DNA from: Gordonia spumicola
Lineage (GTDB): Bacteria; Actinomycetota; Actinomycetes; Mycobacteriales; Mycobacteriaceae
Length of the DNA: 64,000 bases
Assembly: GCF_009932475.1 (NCBI RefSeq)
Contig: NZ_BJOV01000005.1
Span: 1,178,001-1,242,000 of the forward strand
Reading direction: 5' to 3'
The notes under the pieces were generated by a model. It was not told the DNA's origin, did no database searches, and saw only the letters and a list, made by a program, of their open reading frames with translations. Below, piece after piece: positions 53,216-63,056 of the stretch. Made by a program: the position numbers and the translations under genes. The stretch's first letter is position 1. Every line of letters begins with the position of its first letter.

Positions 53216-54081
53216 TTGATGATCCCCCGCTTGCGAGCCAAGGCGTAGCCCGCGCGTGTCATCGGCGCAGCCATGTCCTGGTAGCGCGGACCCACCACGC
53301 GTGCGACAAAGTCAAAGCCCCGTGCGTCTGCGCCGATCAACACGCGGGGCTTCTTCTTGTCCATTCCTTTGAGGATGGTGGCCGCCGCTTTTTCCGGGGT
53401 GGTCCTGGCGATGTTGTTGAACATCGAGGCAATGGTCGCGGTATCTGCCCCCATATCGGATACACCGCGAGCGTTGTTGACGATATTTGTCTTGACGCCA
53501 CCGGGGTGAACGCATGTCACCGTGACCGGATACCGGCTGATTTTCATCTCTTGGCGAAGTGCTTCGGTGAAGCCACGCACACCGAACTTCGCGGCGTTGT
53601 AGGCACTCTGACTGGGGATTCCGACCAGACCGAAGACACTGGAGGTGTTCACCAGATGACCATCACCCGAGGCGATCAGATAAGGCAGGAACGCCTTCGT
53701 CCCGTTGACAACACCACCGAAGTTGATACCCATCAGCCAGTCGAAGTCCTCCCAGGACATGTCGACGACGTCGGCGCCGAGGGCGACGCCGGCATTGTTG
53801 AACACCATATTGACGCGCCCGAATGTCGACTGGACGCCATCGGCGTAATCCTGGAACGCCGCCCGATCTGCCACGTCCAACACGGCGGTCTCGACCGTCG
53901 CCCGATGCGCGGTACGGCACATGTCCGCCGTCTCTTTGAGATGCATCTCGTCGACGTCGGACAAGGCAAGGCTGGCCCCGCGTCCGGCCAATTGGAGGGC
54001 AAGGGACCGGCCGATCCCCGAGGCGGCTCCCGTGACGACCGCGACCGGGGTCGCGTTATGGCCTGCTGTCGAACTACTCAC
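53212..54081 (-). CDS. SDR-family dehydrogenase (SadH-like)
   Basis: 289-residue short-chain dehydrogenase: TGAASGIGRSLA at the N-terminus, NNAGVALG, catalytic Ser in NTSSVFGLVG and YNAAKFGV, then a longer C-terminus (ATILKGMDKKKPRVLIGADARGFDF) as in SadH/Rv3085-type proteins of the mymA operon. It would oxidise an alcohol to a ketone before Baeyer-Villiger oxidation. The GTG at 54081 is used because upstream sequence in frame overlaps the monooxygenase gene and is not SDR-like. Confidence 0.86.
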   Translation of the reverse strand: MSSSTAGHNATPVAVVTGAASGIGRSLALQLAGRGASLALSDVDEMHLKETADMCRTAHRATVETAVLDVADRAAFQDYADGVQSTFGRVNMVFNNAGVALGADVVDMSWEDFDWLMGINFGGVVNGTKAFLPYLIASGDGHLVNTSSVFGLVGIPSQSAYNAAKFGVRGFTEALRQEMKISRYPVTVTCVHPGGVKTNIVNNARGVSDMGADTATIASMFNNIARTTPEKAAATILKGMDKKKPRVLIGADARGFDFVARVVGPRYQDMAAPMTRAGYALARKRGIIK

Positions 54082-54121
54082 TGTTGTGTACTCACTTCTC
54101 CGATGACCTACGGCTGGACTG

Positions 54122-55645
54122 TCAGGCGATCTCGTACTCGGCGGGCTCGAAGTCTTTCGTCGCTCGCCAGTACTGCCAGGTGAACCCCGGCCACACCGTA
54201 CGGTTGACACCCTGCGAGTCCAGATACCAGCTCGTACATCCGCCGTTGGTCCACACGCCCTTGGCGAGCTTGCGCTGGATGTGCTTGTTGAAGTGTTCTT
54301 GCACCTCGGGCCGTACATCAACGCGCTGCGCACCGCGACTGTCGACGGCGTCGATGGCCTTCAAGATGTACTTGATCTGCTGCTCGATCATGAACACGAC
54401 AGAGTTGTGCCCAAGACCTGTGTTGGGTCCGAGCAGGAAGAACAGGTTCGGGAAGCCCTCGGTGGTGATGCCGAGGTGGGTGTTGATGCCCGTCTGGTGC
54501 CAGTGCGACGGCAGGTCCTCGCCCCGCGCGCCTTTGAGGGCGAGTTGATCGAACCCGTCCGTGACATGGAACCCTGTGGCGTAGATGATCACATCTACCG
54601 GATGCGACACGCCGTCAGCGGTGACGATCGAATCCGCGGTCACCTTCTCGATCCGATCGCTGATCACTGTCGTGTTGGGCGCGGCGAGCGCAGGGTAATA
54701 GTCGTTCGATCCCAGGATGCGCTTACATCCGATGCGGTACGACGGCATCAGCTTCTGGCGTAGCTCGGGGTCGGTGATGGAACGTTCGATGTTCCACTTG
54801 GCCACCTTTTCGATTGGCCGCATAAGGTTGGAGTGGCCGTTGAGCCCGAAGGCCAGGCTCTCTGCGCCCCAGTAGACCGACCACCGAGCGAGGCGGCGAG
54901 TAATCGGGATCTTGCTGAGCAGGGTACGAAGTGGTCCCGGCACCGTGAAGTTCTTGCGCGGAAGTACCCAAGCCGGGGTGCGCTGGAACACCGTGAGTGT
55001 GCCGGCCTCCTTCTGCACGAACGGCACGAACTGAATCGCGCTGGCACCGGTGCCAATGACGGCCACCCGCTTGCCTTGGAGGTCCACCGTGTGGTCCCAC
55101 TTTGCCGAATGGAACGCCTGGCCGGCGAATTCGTCGATTCCGGGGATGTTCGGGAAGTTCGGGATGTGCAGAGCGCCGACACCGGACACGACGTACTGCG
55201 TGACGTACTCCCGGCCCGACTCGGTACGCAGGTGCCACCGGGATTCGGACTCGCTCCAGTATCCGGAGACCAGTTTCTGTCCGAAGTGGATCTTCTGGGT
55301 GATCCCACGCTTGTTGGAGATCTCCTTCAAGTACTGCTCGATCTCAGGCTGTGAGGACCACACCTTCGACCAGCTACCGCGGCTCTCGAACGAGTAGGAG
55401 TACATCAGGGACGGTACGTCGCACGCACATCCCGGATAGGTGTTGTCGCGCCACGTCCCACCGACGGAGTCGGCCTTTTCCAGCATGATGAAATCGTTAT
55501 TCCCGCGTCGGCGGAGCTGCACGGCCATACCGAGGCCGGAGAAGCCGCTGCCGATGATGAGCACCTTGGTAGTGATGGGTTCGGTCGTTCCCGGGTCTGT
55601 CGCCGTGGCGGCGCGCGGCGCGCGCTTGGTGTTGGAAGACGGCAT
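54122..55645 (-). CDS. Flavin monooxygenase, Baeyer-Villiger type (MymA-like)
   Basis: 507-residue FAD/NADPH enzyme. FAD-binding IGSGFSGLGMAVQLRRRG, the Baeyer-Villiger signature FAGQAFHSAKWDH (F-x-G-x3-H-x3-W-D), NADPH-binding IGTGASAIQFVP, and GGTWRDNTYPGCACDVPS. The signature ends in D instead of P, common in the MymA/EthA subgroup. It would insert oxygen next to a ketone, or oxidise a sulfide. It is the second gene of the operon, 155 bp after the diiron oxygenase. Confidence 0.9.
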   Translation of the reverse strand: MPSSNTKRAPRAATATDPGTTEPITTKVLIIGSGFSGLGMAVQLRRRGNNDFIMLEKADSVGGTWRDNTYPGCACDVPSLMYSYSFESRGSWSKVWSSQPEIEQYLKEISNKRGITQKIHFGQKLVSGYWSESESRWHLRTESGREYVTQYVVSGVGALHIPNFPNIPGIDEFAGQAFHSAKWDHTVDLQGKRVAVIGTGASAIQFVPFVQKEAGTLTVFQRTPAWVLPRKNFTVPGPLRTLLSKIPITRRLARWSVYWGAESLAFGLNGHSNLMRPIEKVAKWNIERSITDPELRQKLMPSYRIGCKRILGSNDYYPALAAPNTTVISDRIEKVTADSIVTADGVSHPVDVIIYATGFHVTDGFDQLALKGARGEDLPSHWHQTGINTHLGITTEGFPNLFFLLGPNTGLGHNSVVFMIEQQIKYILKAIDAVDSRGAQRVDVRPEVQEHFNKHIQRKLAKGVWTNGGCTSWYLDSQGVNRTVWPGFTWQYWRATKDFEPAEYEIA

Positions 55646-55800
55646 TGAGTGAAGGTCTCCTGATCAAAGAGTAGAGCGAACGGACCTGCTCGGCGCGGGA
55701 CGCGTGGCAGGCAGATGCGAGGCATCCGTCTGAGCCCAGAGAGATCCGGGCGTAGGGTCGAGAGACGGATTAGCGGCCGCGTGGACTCGGCCGGGACGGG

Positions 55801-56769
55801 TCAGCGCAGGTCGTCGGGGAGGCTGCGCGTTGCGCGCCACATCGCCATTGTGAACTTCCCCTCCATCATCCCGGCCTCGTGGAAGAACCGGATCATCGGC
55901 TCGGACATGAACTGCAAGTTGACGCGATAGTTGGGGCTCGTCTGCTGCGCCCACAGGCCACGCAGCCGGTTGATTCCGTTAGCCGGGTATACCTTCGGAT
56001 TGATGAGCAACGGGTACGCAAAGTTCGCAATGACCGCCAACGTGCCTCGATGCCAAGCGCGGGAGATTCGCCCGCGGCGTTGCATGCCCTCCACCATTTC
56101 CAGCCGCGCGAACGTAATGTGGCGGGCCTCTTCGAGAACGTGGATCTTCATGAGCTGGCGCAGGTGCGGCTGCATCTTCGGGTCATTCATCGCCTCACGC
56201 TGAGCGCGGTCGAGGATCTCCTCGATGAGCAGTGTCGCACCGGACACGGACGGGCCGAGGGGCACGACGTGCAAGATCTTCGCGAAGCTCAAGAACCCCT
56301 TCGGTAACCTGTACGGTGCCACCCCCGTCTTGTTGATCAGCCGGGCGAACATCGTCGAATGGCGTGCCTCGTCGCCGATCTCGTTGAGGGCGTAGAGGGA
56401 CCTTTGATCTGTCAGGGCGCCTTTGGCAGACATTCGGAGCAGCGCCGAACTGAGCAGATTCTCTGCGTATATACCGAAGCTGAGAATGCTGACGATCTCG
56501 TGGCGCCCGAGTTCCACCTTCTGCTCGTCGCTCATCTTCTCCCACAGCTTGGTGCCGTAGAGCGAGACCCGATGCTCTGGCAGGAAGTACTTTCCTTCCT
56601 CCCAAGGCGAGTCCCAATCGATGTCGATCTCCGCGTCATAAAATTTCTCGGCCGCCGCACGCAGCAGTCGACCGGCAGACCTCTGCATGTCGACGGGCTT
56701 GCGGGCGCTGACGCGCGCAACGCCTTCCGTCGAGACGTCGGGCTGGATCTCCACATTTTGAACGGTCAT
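55801..56769 (-). CDS. AurF-like diiron oxygenase
   Basis: 322-residue helical protein with the metal-binding pattern of AurF-family diiron oxygenases: GRHEIVSILSFGIYAE (Glu), LNEIGDEARHSTMF (E-x2-x-RH), LLIEEILDRAQREAM (Glu) and IHVLEEARHITFARLE (H and E-x-RH). AurF oxidises aromatic amines, but many actinobacterial members have unknown substrates. It is the first gene of the operon, divergent from the DUF4873-like gene, and would need the ferredoxin reductase of the same operon. Confidence 0.8.
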   Translation of the reverse strand: MTVQNVEIQPDVSTEGVARVSARKPVDMQRSAGRLLRAAAEKFYDAEIDIDWDSPWEEGKYFLPEHRVSLYGTKLWEKMSDEQKVELGRHEIVSILSFGIYAENLLSSALLRMSAKGALTDQRSLYALNEIGDEARHSTMFARLINKTGVAPYRLPKGFLSFAKILHVVPLGPSVSGATLLIEEILDRAQREAMNDPKMQPHLRQLMKIHVLEEARHITFARLEMVEGMQRRGRISRAWHRGTLAVIANFAYPLLINPKVYPANGINRLRGLWAQQTSPNYRVNLQFMSEPMIRFFHEAGMMEGKFTMAMWRATRSLPDDLR

Positions 56770-56814
56770 GTGACACCTCCGTTGTGTTCCGGGTCGAGCT
56801 GAGTCTCGACTTCA

Positions 56815-56841
56815 TACCCGATACTATGGGTACCCGATACT
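56815..56841. promoter_or_regulatory. Direct repeats in the divergent oxygenase promoter
   Basis: TACCCGATACT occurs at 56815-56825 and again at 56831-56841, 16 bp apart, with GGGTACCC (56828-56835) spanning the gap. They lie between the diiron oxygenase and the DUF4873-like gene. Likely an activator or repressor site for one or both directions. Confidence 0.5.
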
Positions 56842-56902
56842 GCTAGTGTCTCCGCTAGCTGGTTCTTTTGTCAACGTTCGATGTGAAGAAAGTGGGCCTT
56901 GC

Positions 56903-57244
56903 GTGTCTGACAACCACGATCTCGACTACTCCGGCGAGGGCACCCTGGTGTGCCGTGGCAAGGAGATTGCTGTCGAGGTGGAGATCAAGGGCTATTTTCA
57001 GCCCCTGAACGGCTTTTACACCTGGTACGGCAGGATCGACAAGAACGATGCGCTCGACGCCCTCCTCGGGGGCAGGCGCACGGTTGCTGTCTTTGTGACA
57101 CCACAGGGACGCGCCGAGTGCGTCGTGGGCGATCCTGATTTCTGGGATCGCTATCGCATCTCGGGCACGAGCAGGCCGCCGTACCACATCCCCACCACCC
57201 TGGAGGAAGTGGAGGCGATAGCAGAGAGCGAACATCACAGCTGA
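56903..57244 (+). CDS. DUF4873-like protein
   Basis: 113 residues with DYSGEGTLVCRGKEIAVEVEIKGYFQPLNGFYTWYGRI-type sequence, the pattern of the DUF4873 family, which in mycobacteria is also found fused to flavin monooxygenases. That link fits its place opposite the monooxygenase operon. The GTG at 56903 is chosen since the conserved part starts just after it; the frame is open to 56846. Biochemical role unknown. Confidence 0.72.
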   Translation: MSDNHDLDYSGEGTLVCRGKEIAVEVEIKGYFQPLNGFYTWYGRIDKNDALDALLGGRRTVAVFVTPQGRAECVVGDPDFWDRYRISGTSRPPYHIPTTLEEVEAIAESEHHS

Positions 57245-57263
57245 CCGATCTGCGCAGCCGCCC

Positions 57264-57278
57264 TGGGGGCGTCCCCCA
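57264..57278 (+). terminator. Short G/C hairpin before mmpL
   Basis: TGGGGG (57264-57269) and CCCCCA (57273-57278) with a 3-base loop, between the DUF4873-like stop and the mmpL start. It could end or attenuate the transcript. Confidence 0.4.
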
Positions 57279-57306
57279 ACAATCCAGTCTGAGAGGAAAT
57301 TTGTAC

Positions 57307-60300
57307 GTGGCCAGGCCGTCGATCATCCGGAACCGTCCATCGAGGCGTTCTGCCAGAACCGGTGAATACAGCGCTGTACTGGAAAAGGTCGCCTGGTTCA
57401 CGCTGCGGCGCAAGGGGGTCGTGGCGTTGGTCTGGGTCGTGGTCGCGGTCGGCCTCGCAGTGCTGTTCCCGCAGCTGGAGTCGGTGATCCGACAGCAGTC
57501 GGTGGACCCGATACCCGCGAGCGTACCGTCATTCCAGACGCTCGACCGGATGGGTGAGGCGTTCAATGAGAAGGGGGCCAAGACCACCGTCTTCGTCGCC
57601 ATGGAGAACGACGAGGGCTTTTCGGACACCACCCGCGCCCTATATGACGAATTGGTGACCACACTACGTGCGGACACAGAACACGTCATCGCGGTCCGCG
57701 ACCTGCTCGGTGACCCGCTCACGGAGAGTCAGGCGTTGAGCAAGGACAAGAAGGCGTGGTATCTGCCTATCGGTGTCACCGGGACGTTGGGCGGGCCGGA
57801 CGCTGCCGACGCGGTGGAAGCGGTCCGTGACACCACGGACGAGATCTTCGGTGGTACCGGCACAACTGTCCGGGTGACCGGTCCACCTGCCACGTTCACC
57901 GACCAGCTCGCGGTGGGTGAGACCGATCTGGTCGTGATCACGCTCGCCACGGTGCTGTTGATCGCCGGGATCCTACTGATCGTTTACCGATCGATCTTCA
58001 CCGCTCTCATGCCGCTGCTGGTGGTCGGCATGAGCCTGGCAGTGGGCCGCGGGGTGCTCTCGGGTCTGGGCGAATTGGGCATGCCCGTGTCTCAATTCAC
58101 CTCGATGTTCATGACAGTAATCATCTTCGGCGCCGGAGTCGACTACTCCGTATTCCTCATAAGCCGGTATCACGAGGGCATCCGGGCGGGTGACACCCCG
58201 GACGTGGCCATTGCGAACGCCACCGCAACGATCGGTCGCGTGGTGCTCGCGTCCGCAGCGACAGTTGCCCTTGCCTTCTTGGCGATGGCGTTCGCCAAGC
58301 TCAGCGTGTTCAACACGCTCGGCCCGGCGTGCGCGATCTCCATCGCCTTCGGCTTCCTGGCAACCGTCACTCTGCTGCCCCCCGTGCTGTCGTTCGCGGC
58401 AAAGCGTGGCGCGGGGCTACCTCGTCGTGACCTCACCAGACGGTACTGGCATCGGGTGGGAACGGGGGTGATCCGGCGTCCGGTCCCGCTGCTCGCGGTG
58501 AGCCTGGTGGCACTGATCGCTCTCGGCCTCATCGCGACCACCATGACAATCACCTACGACGATCGGGAAGGTCAGCCGCCGGACACCGGAAGCAACGAGG
58601 GATACGCGCTGCTGAACCGGCACTTTCCCAAAGACACCATCATCTCCGAATTCCTTCTGGTGGAGTCGAACAAAGACATGCGCACCGGCCAGGGACTGGC
58701 CGATCTTGAACAGATGGCGTCGCGCGTCGCGCAGACTCCCGGTGTCACCCGCGTTATCGGGGTGACTCGCCCGACGGGTGAGAAGCTTGAGCAGGCTGAG
58801 TTGTCATGGCAGAACGACCAGATCGGTAGTGGTATCACCGAACAGACCGGTGACGCACAGTCGCGGAAGGGCGAACTGGAGCTACTGAGGACCGGGTCCT
58901 CACAACTCGCCGACGGTCTTGCTTTGCTGAACGAGCAAATCACCACCGACCTCGCGCCGCTGTCGGGGTTGCTCGAGCAGGCCTCGTCGGCCGGCGAGCA
59001 GCTCAGCCAGTATCGTCCGCTCGTCGATCAGCTGGCTGCTGCGGCGCCCGCACTCGATGAGTTTTCCCAACAAGCTCCCGAGCTGTCTCGAGTGGCACGA
59101 CAAGCACAGTCGGCTGCCGACGCCGTCGCACCAGTGTTGAGTGCACTCGATGCTCCCTGGTGCGTCCAGATCCCGCAGTGTTCGGCCTTGCAGACACAGA
59201 CCTCGGACATCCGCGCACTGGCCGACAACCAGTCCCTCGGTCGCTTCGCGGACTTCGCTACCCAGCTCGGTGGAGTCAACGGCCCGGGAACGGCGGACAT
59301 CGCGCAGTTGCAGAGCTCATTGAACGTCCTCGACTCCGCTCTGCAGACGATCAACGGCCAGGACCTCGGCAGTCGGTTGTCACAGCTCCAGACGGGCGTC
59401 CGAGCGCTCGCCGACGGGGCCCGCCAGCTGTCCGGCGGTGTGAGCGCATTGGTGGACAGCAACCTACAGCTGCTGGCGGGCCTGTCTCAAGTGGCCGCCC
59501 AGCTACGCGCGCCCGCCCGGGACATCGGCAACACCGACTCGGCAACGGGATTCTACCTACCCGCCGACGCGTTCAAGGATCAACAGTTCAGCCAAGTGGC
59601 GCGCCAGTTCATCTCGCCGGATGGCAAGACTGCTCGCTATGTAGTGCAGACCGCCTACGATCCGTATACCGCGGATGCCATGACGTTGGCTAACAGCCTG
59701 TCAAAGGTGGCCGAGGACGCCATGCCGAACACCACGCTGCAGGGTGCGCGCGCATCTGTCGCCGGGTTCCCGGCGATCAACGCCGACATCCAACGACTTC
59801 TGGCGTACGACTTCAAGTTACTCGGATTCGGGACGCTCCTGATAGTCGGCCTGATCCTAATGCTCTTACTCAGGGCGATCGTCGCACCGATCTATCTACT
59901 GGCCACTGTCATTCTCAACTACGCAGCCGCTCTGGGCATCGGTGTCCTAGTCCTGCAACACATTGTCGGCAACGAAATAGCGTGGCCGGTCCCACTGGTG
60001 TCCTTCATCGTTCTAGTGGCAGTGGGGGCCGACTACAACATGCTGTTGGTTTCCCGGCTCAGAGAGGAATCGACGGCCAATATCCGGCTCGGAGTTCTGC
60101 GCACGGTCGCGTACACCGGCTCGGTCATCACCTCAGCCGGTTTGATCTTCGCGGCGAGCATGTTCGGACTCATGCTGGGATCGATCGACGTGATGGTGCA
60201 GATCGGCTTCATCATCGGTATCGGGTTACTCTTGGACACCTTTCTCGTCCGCACGATTGTCGTCCCGGCGTTAGCAGCATTGCTCGGTGAGGCGAGCTGG

Positions 60301-60396
60301 TGGCCAGGGAGGGTGCACCGTGCGGACGGTGAGCCGGATTCCACCGAGCCGGGTGGTCCCCTGCCCGAGGACGATCTGACGGTGTCTAATCGCTGA
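57307..60396 (+). CDS. MmpL/RND-family transporter
   Basis: About 1030 residues with the MmpL layout: helix 1 (VALVWVVVAVGLAVLF), a large extracytoplasmic loop, a five- to six-helix block with FGAGVDYSVFLISRYHEG (essential Asp-Tyr pair of the proton relay), a second long loop with coiled-coil-like repeats (about residues 510-750), and a second helix block with VGADYNMLLVSRLREE. It exports lipids or lipid-like compounds. GAGAGG stands 10 bases before the GTG at 57307; a TTG at 57301 is in frame. It may belong with the operon across the divergent promoter. Confidence 0.88.
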   Translation: MARPSIIRNRPSRRSARTGEYSAVLEKVAWFTLRRKGVVALVWVVVAVGLAVLFPQLESVIRQQSVDPIPASVPSFQTLDRMGEAFNEKGAKTTVFVAMENDEGFSDTTRALYDELVTTLRADTEHVIAVRDLLGDPLTESQALSKDKKAWYLPIGVTGTLGGPDAADAVEAVRDTTDEIFGGTGTTVRVTGPPATFTDQLAVGETDLVVITLATVLLIAGILLIVYRSIFTALMPLLVVGMSLAVGRGVLSGLGELGMPVSQFTSMFMTVIIFGAGVDYSVFLISRYHEGIRAGDTPDVAIANATATIGRVVLASAATVALAFLAMAFAKLSVFNTLGPACAISIAFGFLATVTLLPPVLSFAAKRGAGLPRRDLTRRYWHRVGTGVIRRPVPLLAVSLVALIALGLIATTMTITYDDREGQPPDTGSNEGYALLNRHFPKDTIISEFLLVESNKDMRTGQGLADLEQMASRVAQTPGVTRVIGVTRPTGEKLEQAELSWQNDQIGSGITEQTGDAQSRKGELELLRTGSSQLADGLALLNEQITTDLAPLSGLLEQASSAGEQLSQYRPLVDQLAAAAPALDEFSQQAPELSRVARQAQSAADAVAPVLSALDAPWCVQIPQCSALQTQTSDIRALADNQSLGRFADFATQLGGVNGPGTADIAQLQSSLNVLDSALQTINGQDLGSRLSQLQTGVRALADGARQLSGGVSALVDSNLQLLAGLSQVAAQLRAPARDIGNTDSATGFYLPADAFKDQQFSQVARQFISPDGKTARYVVQTAYDPYTADAMTLANSLSKVAEDAMPNTTLQGARASVAGFPAINADIQRLLAYDFKLLGFGTLLIVGLILMLLLRAIVAPIYLLATVILNYAAALGIGVLVLQHIVGNEIAWPVPLVSFIVLVAVGADYNMLLVSRLREESTANIRLGVLRTVAYTGSVITSAGLIFAASMFGLMLGSIDVMVQIGFIIGIGLLLDTFLVRTIVVPALAALLGEASWWPGRVHRADGEPDSTEPGGPLPEDDLTVSNR

Positions 60397-60608
60397 CGGC
60401 GGATTCAATCCGGCGTCAGCGTGGCAAGGGCGGACAGGCATTCTCGGTTCTCGCTGGGGAAGCGATACCACGACCGGTGTCGATTGCGCATTCGCGCGAC
60501 GGTTCCGCCCGTGCCGTGGCTGCTCAGGCGCAAAGTTAGGCATCGCTGCCGACGGCGGCCTGGGATGCTTCTAGGTGCACCGGCCAACCGGCCAGGTGAG
60601 GTGAACAC

Positions 60609-60643
60609 CAGACGGCGGCGGTCCATTGCACCGCCGCCGTCTG
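60609..60643. terminator. Strong hairpin between mmpL and fadD
   Basis: CAGACGGCGGCGGT (60609-60622) and its exact complement (60630-60643) form a 14-bp stem with a 7-base loop, just beyond the stop of the convergent ligase gene. It probably terminates both transcripts. The 210 bases between mmpL and it show no gene. Confidence 0.75.
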
Positions 60644-60655
60644 CAAGAGATGTGT

Positions 60656-62299
60656 TCAGTTTGGCACGACGACGAAATTCCCGTCGGCATGTTGGGCACG
60701 CAAGACCTTCTTGTCGAACTTGCCCACGCTGGTGCGTGGCACCTGGTCCACGAACGCCCAGTGCTGGGGGATCCACCAACGAGGGATCTCGTCGGGGCAA
60801 TTGGCGAGGAACCATTCTCTGAGCTGATCGGCGGTTACGTCACTGTCGTGCGCCCGGACGACCACGGCTAGGGCGGTCTCCTGCCATCGATCGTGGGGGA
60901 TGGCGATCACTGCGGCCTCGGCCACCTGCGGATGGCCCATGATGGTGTTCTCAAGCTCCACCGATGAGATCCACTCGCCGCCGGACTTGATGACGTCTTT
61001 CGATCGATCGGTGAGCGTGAGGTAACCGTCCGGGCTGATGTGGCCCACATCGCCGGTGCGCAGCCAGCCGTCACGGAATTTGTCGCTGTCCTCGTCGAGA
61101 CGGTAATAGGCACCGGTGATCCACGGTCCCTTGACTTCCAGTTCCCCCACGGACTTGTCATCACGCGGAACCGGCATCCCGGCCTCGTCGGTGAGACGCA
61201 TCTCGACGCCACAGATGGCACGGCCCTGACGCTTGCGATACGACATGGCCGATTCCGGTGCGACACCGGCCGGTGGTCGACTGACCGCGGCCAGCGGCGA
61301 GGTTTCCGTCATCCCCCACGCCTGGATGATCTGCACGCCGAACCTGTCGGCGAATCCCTCGATCAACGACTGCGGCACCGGCGCACCACCGCAGGCGACC
61401 AGACTGATCGACGACAGATCCACCTCGGGGTGCGATACCCCATACTGCAATAAATCGCTCCAGATGGTCGGGACGGCACCAGCTTTCGTGGGTCGATGTG
61501 TCTGGATCATGTGCGCCAGCGGAGCAGCTTGCAGGTAACGGTCCGGCATGAGTAAGTCGGCACCCGCCATGAGGGACGCGTAGGGAAGACCCCAGGCACT
61601 GGCGTGGAACATCGGCACCACGGGCAGGACTCGGTCCCCTTCCTCCACGGCGAGCGCATTACCGGTGCAGGCTGCCATCGAGTGCAGGAACACCGACCGG
61701 TGGCTGTAGACGACCCCCTTGGGGTCTCCCGTGGTTCCGCTGGTGTAGCACATACCCGCCGCCGATCTCTCATCGGGATCTGTCCACGGGAACACCGGCG
61801 ACTCCGCGGCGAGTGCGTCCTCATACCGGATGATGTCGACGCCGTTGCCCTCCAGCGCCGACACCTCTCCATCGCCGGCGACGAAAACGACGCGTACGGT
61901 CGACAGGCCCGGCAGGACCGGTGCCAACAACGGCACCAGGGAACTATCAGTGATGATGACCCGGTCCTCGGCGTGGTTCGCGATGAACTGCAGTTGGGAC
62001 GCAGACAACCGCAGATTCAGGGTGTGCAAGACGGCACCCATGGCGGGAACCGCTGCGTACGCCTCCAGATGTTCCTGGTTGTTCCACAGCAAAGTAGCGA
62101 CACGGTCATCGTCGCCAACACCGGCACGACGCAGAGCATTGGCCAGCTGACCGCATCGTTCCTCAAGGGACCCGTAGGTCGTGGTCCGAGCCGGTTCGTT
62201 TCCGCCGTAGGTGATGACCTGCCTTGCGGCGTGATTCGTCGCGACGTGGCGGAGGATCGACGCCACCGTCAAGGGCACATCCTGCATCGTGCTCTTCAT
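60656..62299 (-). CDS. Long-chain fatty-acid--CoA ligase (FadD)
   Basis: 547-residue adenylate-forming enzyme. P-loop-like YTSGTTGDPKGVVYSH, the A5 motif QAWGMTETSPLA, A7 GWLRTGDVGHISPDGY, A8 DRSKDVIKSGGEWISSVELE and the catalytic Lys in PRTSVGKFDKKVLR. It activates a medium- or long-chain acid with ATP and CoA. It follows the Mce-associated gene by 27 bp on the same strand and is probably in the mce operon; mce loci often contain fadD genes. Confidence 0.9.
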   Translation of the reverse strand: MKSTMQDVPLTVASILRHVATNHAARQVITYGGNEPARTTTYGSLEERCGQLANALRRAGVGDDDRVATLLWNNQEHLEAYAAVPAMGAVLHTLNLRLSASQLQFIANHAEDRVIITDSSLVPLLAPVLPGLSTVRVVFVAGDGEVSALEGNGVDIIRYEDALAAESPVFPWTDPDERSAAGMCYTSGTTGDPKGVVYSHRSVFLHSMAACTGNALAVEEGDRVLPVVPMFHASAWGLPYASLMAGADLLMPDRYLQAAPLAHMIQTHRPTKAGAVPTIWSDLLQYGVSHPEVDLSSISLVACGGAPVPQSLIEGFADRFGVQIIQAWGMTETSPLAAVSRPPAGVAPESAMSYRKRQGRAICGVEMRLTDEAGMPVPRDDKSVGELEVKGPWITGAYYRLDEDSDKFRDGWLRTGDVGHISPDGYLTLTDRSKDVIKSGGEWISSVELENTIMGHPQVAEAAVIAIPHDRWQETALAVVVRAHDSDVTADQLREWFLANCPDEIPRWWIPQHWAFVDQVPRTSVGKFDKKVLRAQHADGNFVVVPN

Positions 62300-62326
62300 G
62301 GGAACTCCTTCTGCGGCGCAGCCGCC

Positions 62327-63007
62327 TTATTCAGCTGGGCCATAGTCCTGGATCTGCCAGCCCTGGGCCGTTTTCGACACGACCACCTTCAACAACGTCG
62401 GCAGTTCACTCGGTTGTGGGTTCTGCACGTTCTGGGTCTTCTGGCTCGCGAAGACCATCACCGTGTATTCCCCGTCGGTGTCACCGGTGACGCTGGTGGC
62501 CAGAACGCGTCCCGACGCCTGCACCTGGGCCTGCTGCATGATCTGGGTCAGCGTCGGCCGGACCTCGTCGTAACGCTTGATGAGCGCCTCACCCGCGTTC
62601 TCTTTGACCGCCGCGAAAAAGGCGTCTGTGTTCTGGTAGTTGTAGGTCAGGGACTGGGTCGTGTAATCCGAGGCGGCCTTTGCCGCCGCGGCCCGTTGCG
62701 CGGCGTCGTTTTCCAATACCGACTTCGCGTCGTCGGCCTCGACGTAGAGGTAGGCAAACACGCCGGCCAGCACAGCGAGCACCACGATCACGGCCGAAAC
62801 GACCAAGGCACGCAACCGCGGCGCTGCTGACCAGCGACGCCCACCTGGCGAGGGGGGATCAACGTCGCCGTCTCCCGGCTCCGCCGTGGCTACGGAAGCG
62901 GTTTTGGCGTTGTCGTCCACCAGCAGATCGCTATCCGTCGCCGCTGCTGCCGCGGCGTCCTCGACCTCAGTGGGCTCGGTGTGCGGCTCGGTCTCGTCAT
63001 TTGTCAT
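62327..63007 (-). CDS. Mce-associated membrane protein
   Basis: 226 residues: an acidic, low-complexity cytoplasmic N-terminus, one transmembrane helix (LVVSAVIVVLAVLAGVFAYLYV) and an extracytoplasmic domain with ASDYTTQSLTYNYQNTDAFF and a beta-rich C-terminus ending in GWQIQDYGPAE. This matches Mce-associated (Mam) proteins encoded after mceF, which stabilise the Mce lipid importer. It is 49 bp after the Mce gene on the same strand. Confidence 0.85.
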   Translation of the reverse strand: MTNDETEPHTEPTEVEDAAAAAATDSDLLVDDNAKTASVATAEPGDGDVDPPSPGGRRWSAAPRLRALVVSAVIVVLAVLAGVFAYLYVEADDAKSVLENDAAQRAAAAKAASDYTTQSLTYNYQNTDAFFAAVKENAGEALIKRYDEVRPTLTQIMQQAQVQASGRVLATSVTGDTDGEYTVMVFASQKTQNVQNPQPSELPTLLKVVVSKTAQGWQIQDYGPAE

Positions 63008-63056
63008 CTGGGGCCTTCTGTGTACTTGTGGTGACAGTCCGCGTGGGACATGGTCG

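Noticed and set aside
53212..54333. 373-codon reading of the SadH-like SDR
   Set aside because: The first 84 codons overlap the monooxygenase gene antiparallel in frame choice and are not SDR-like.
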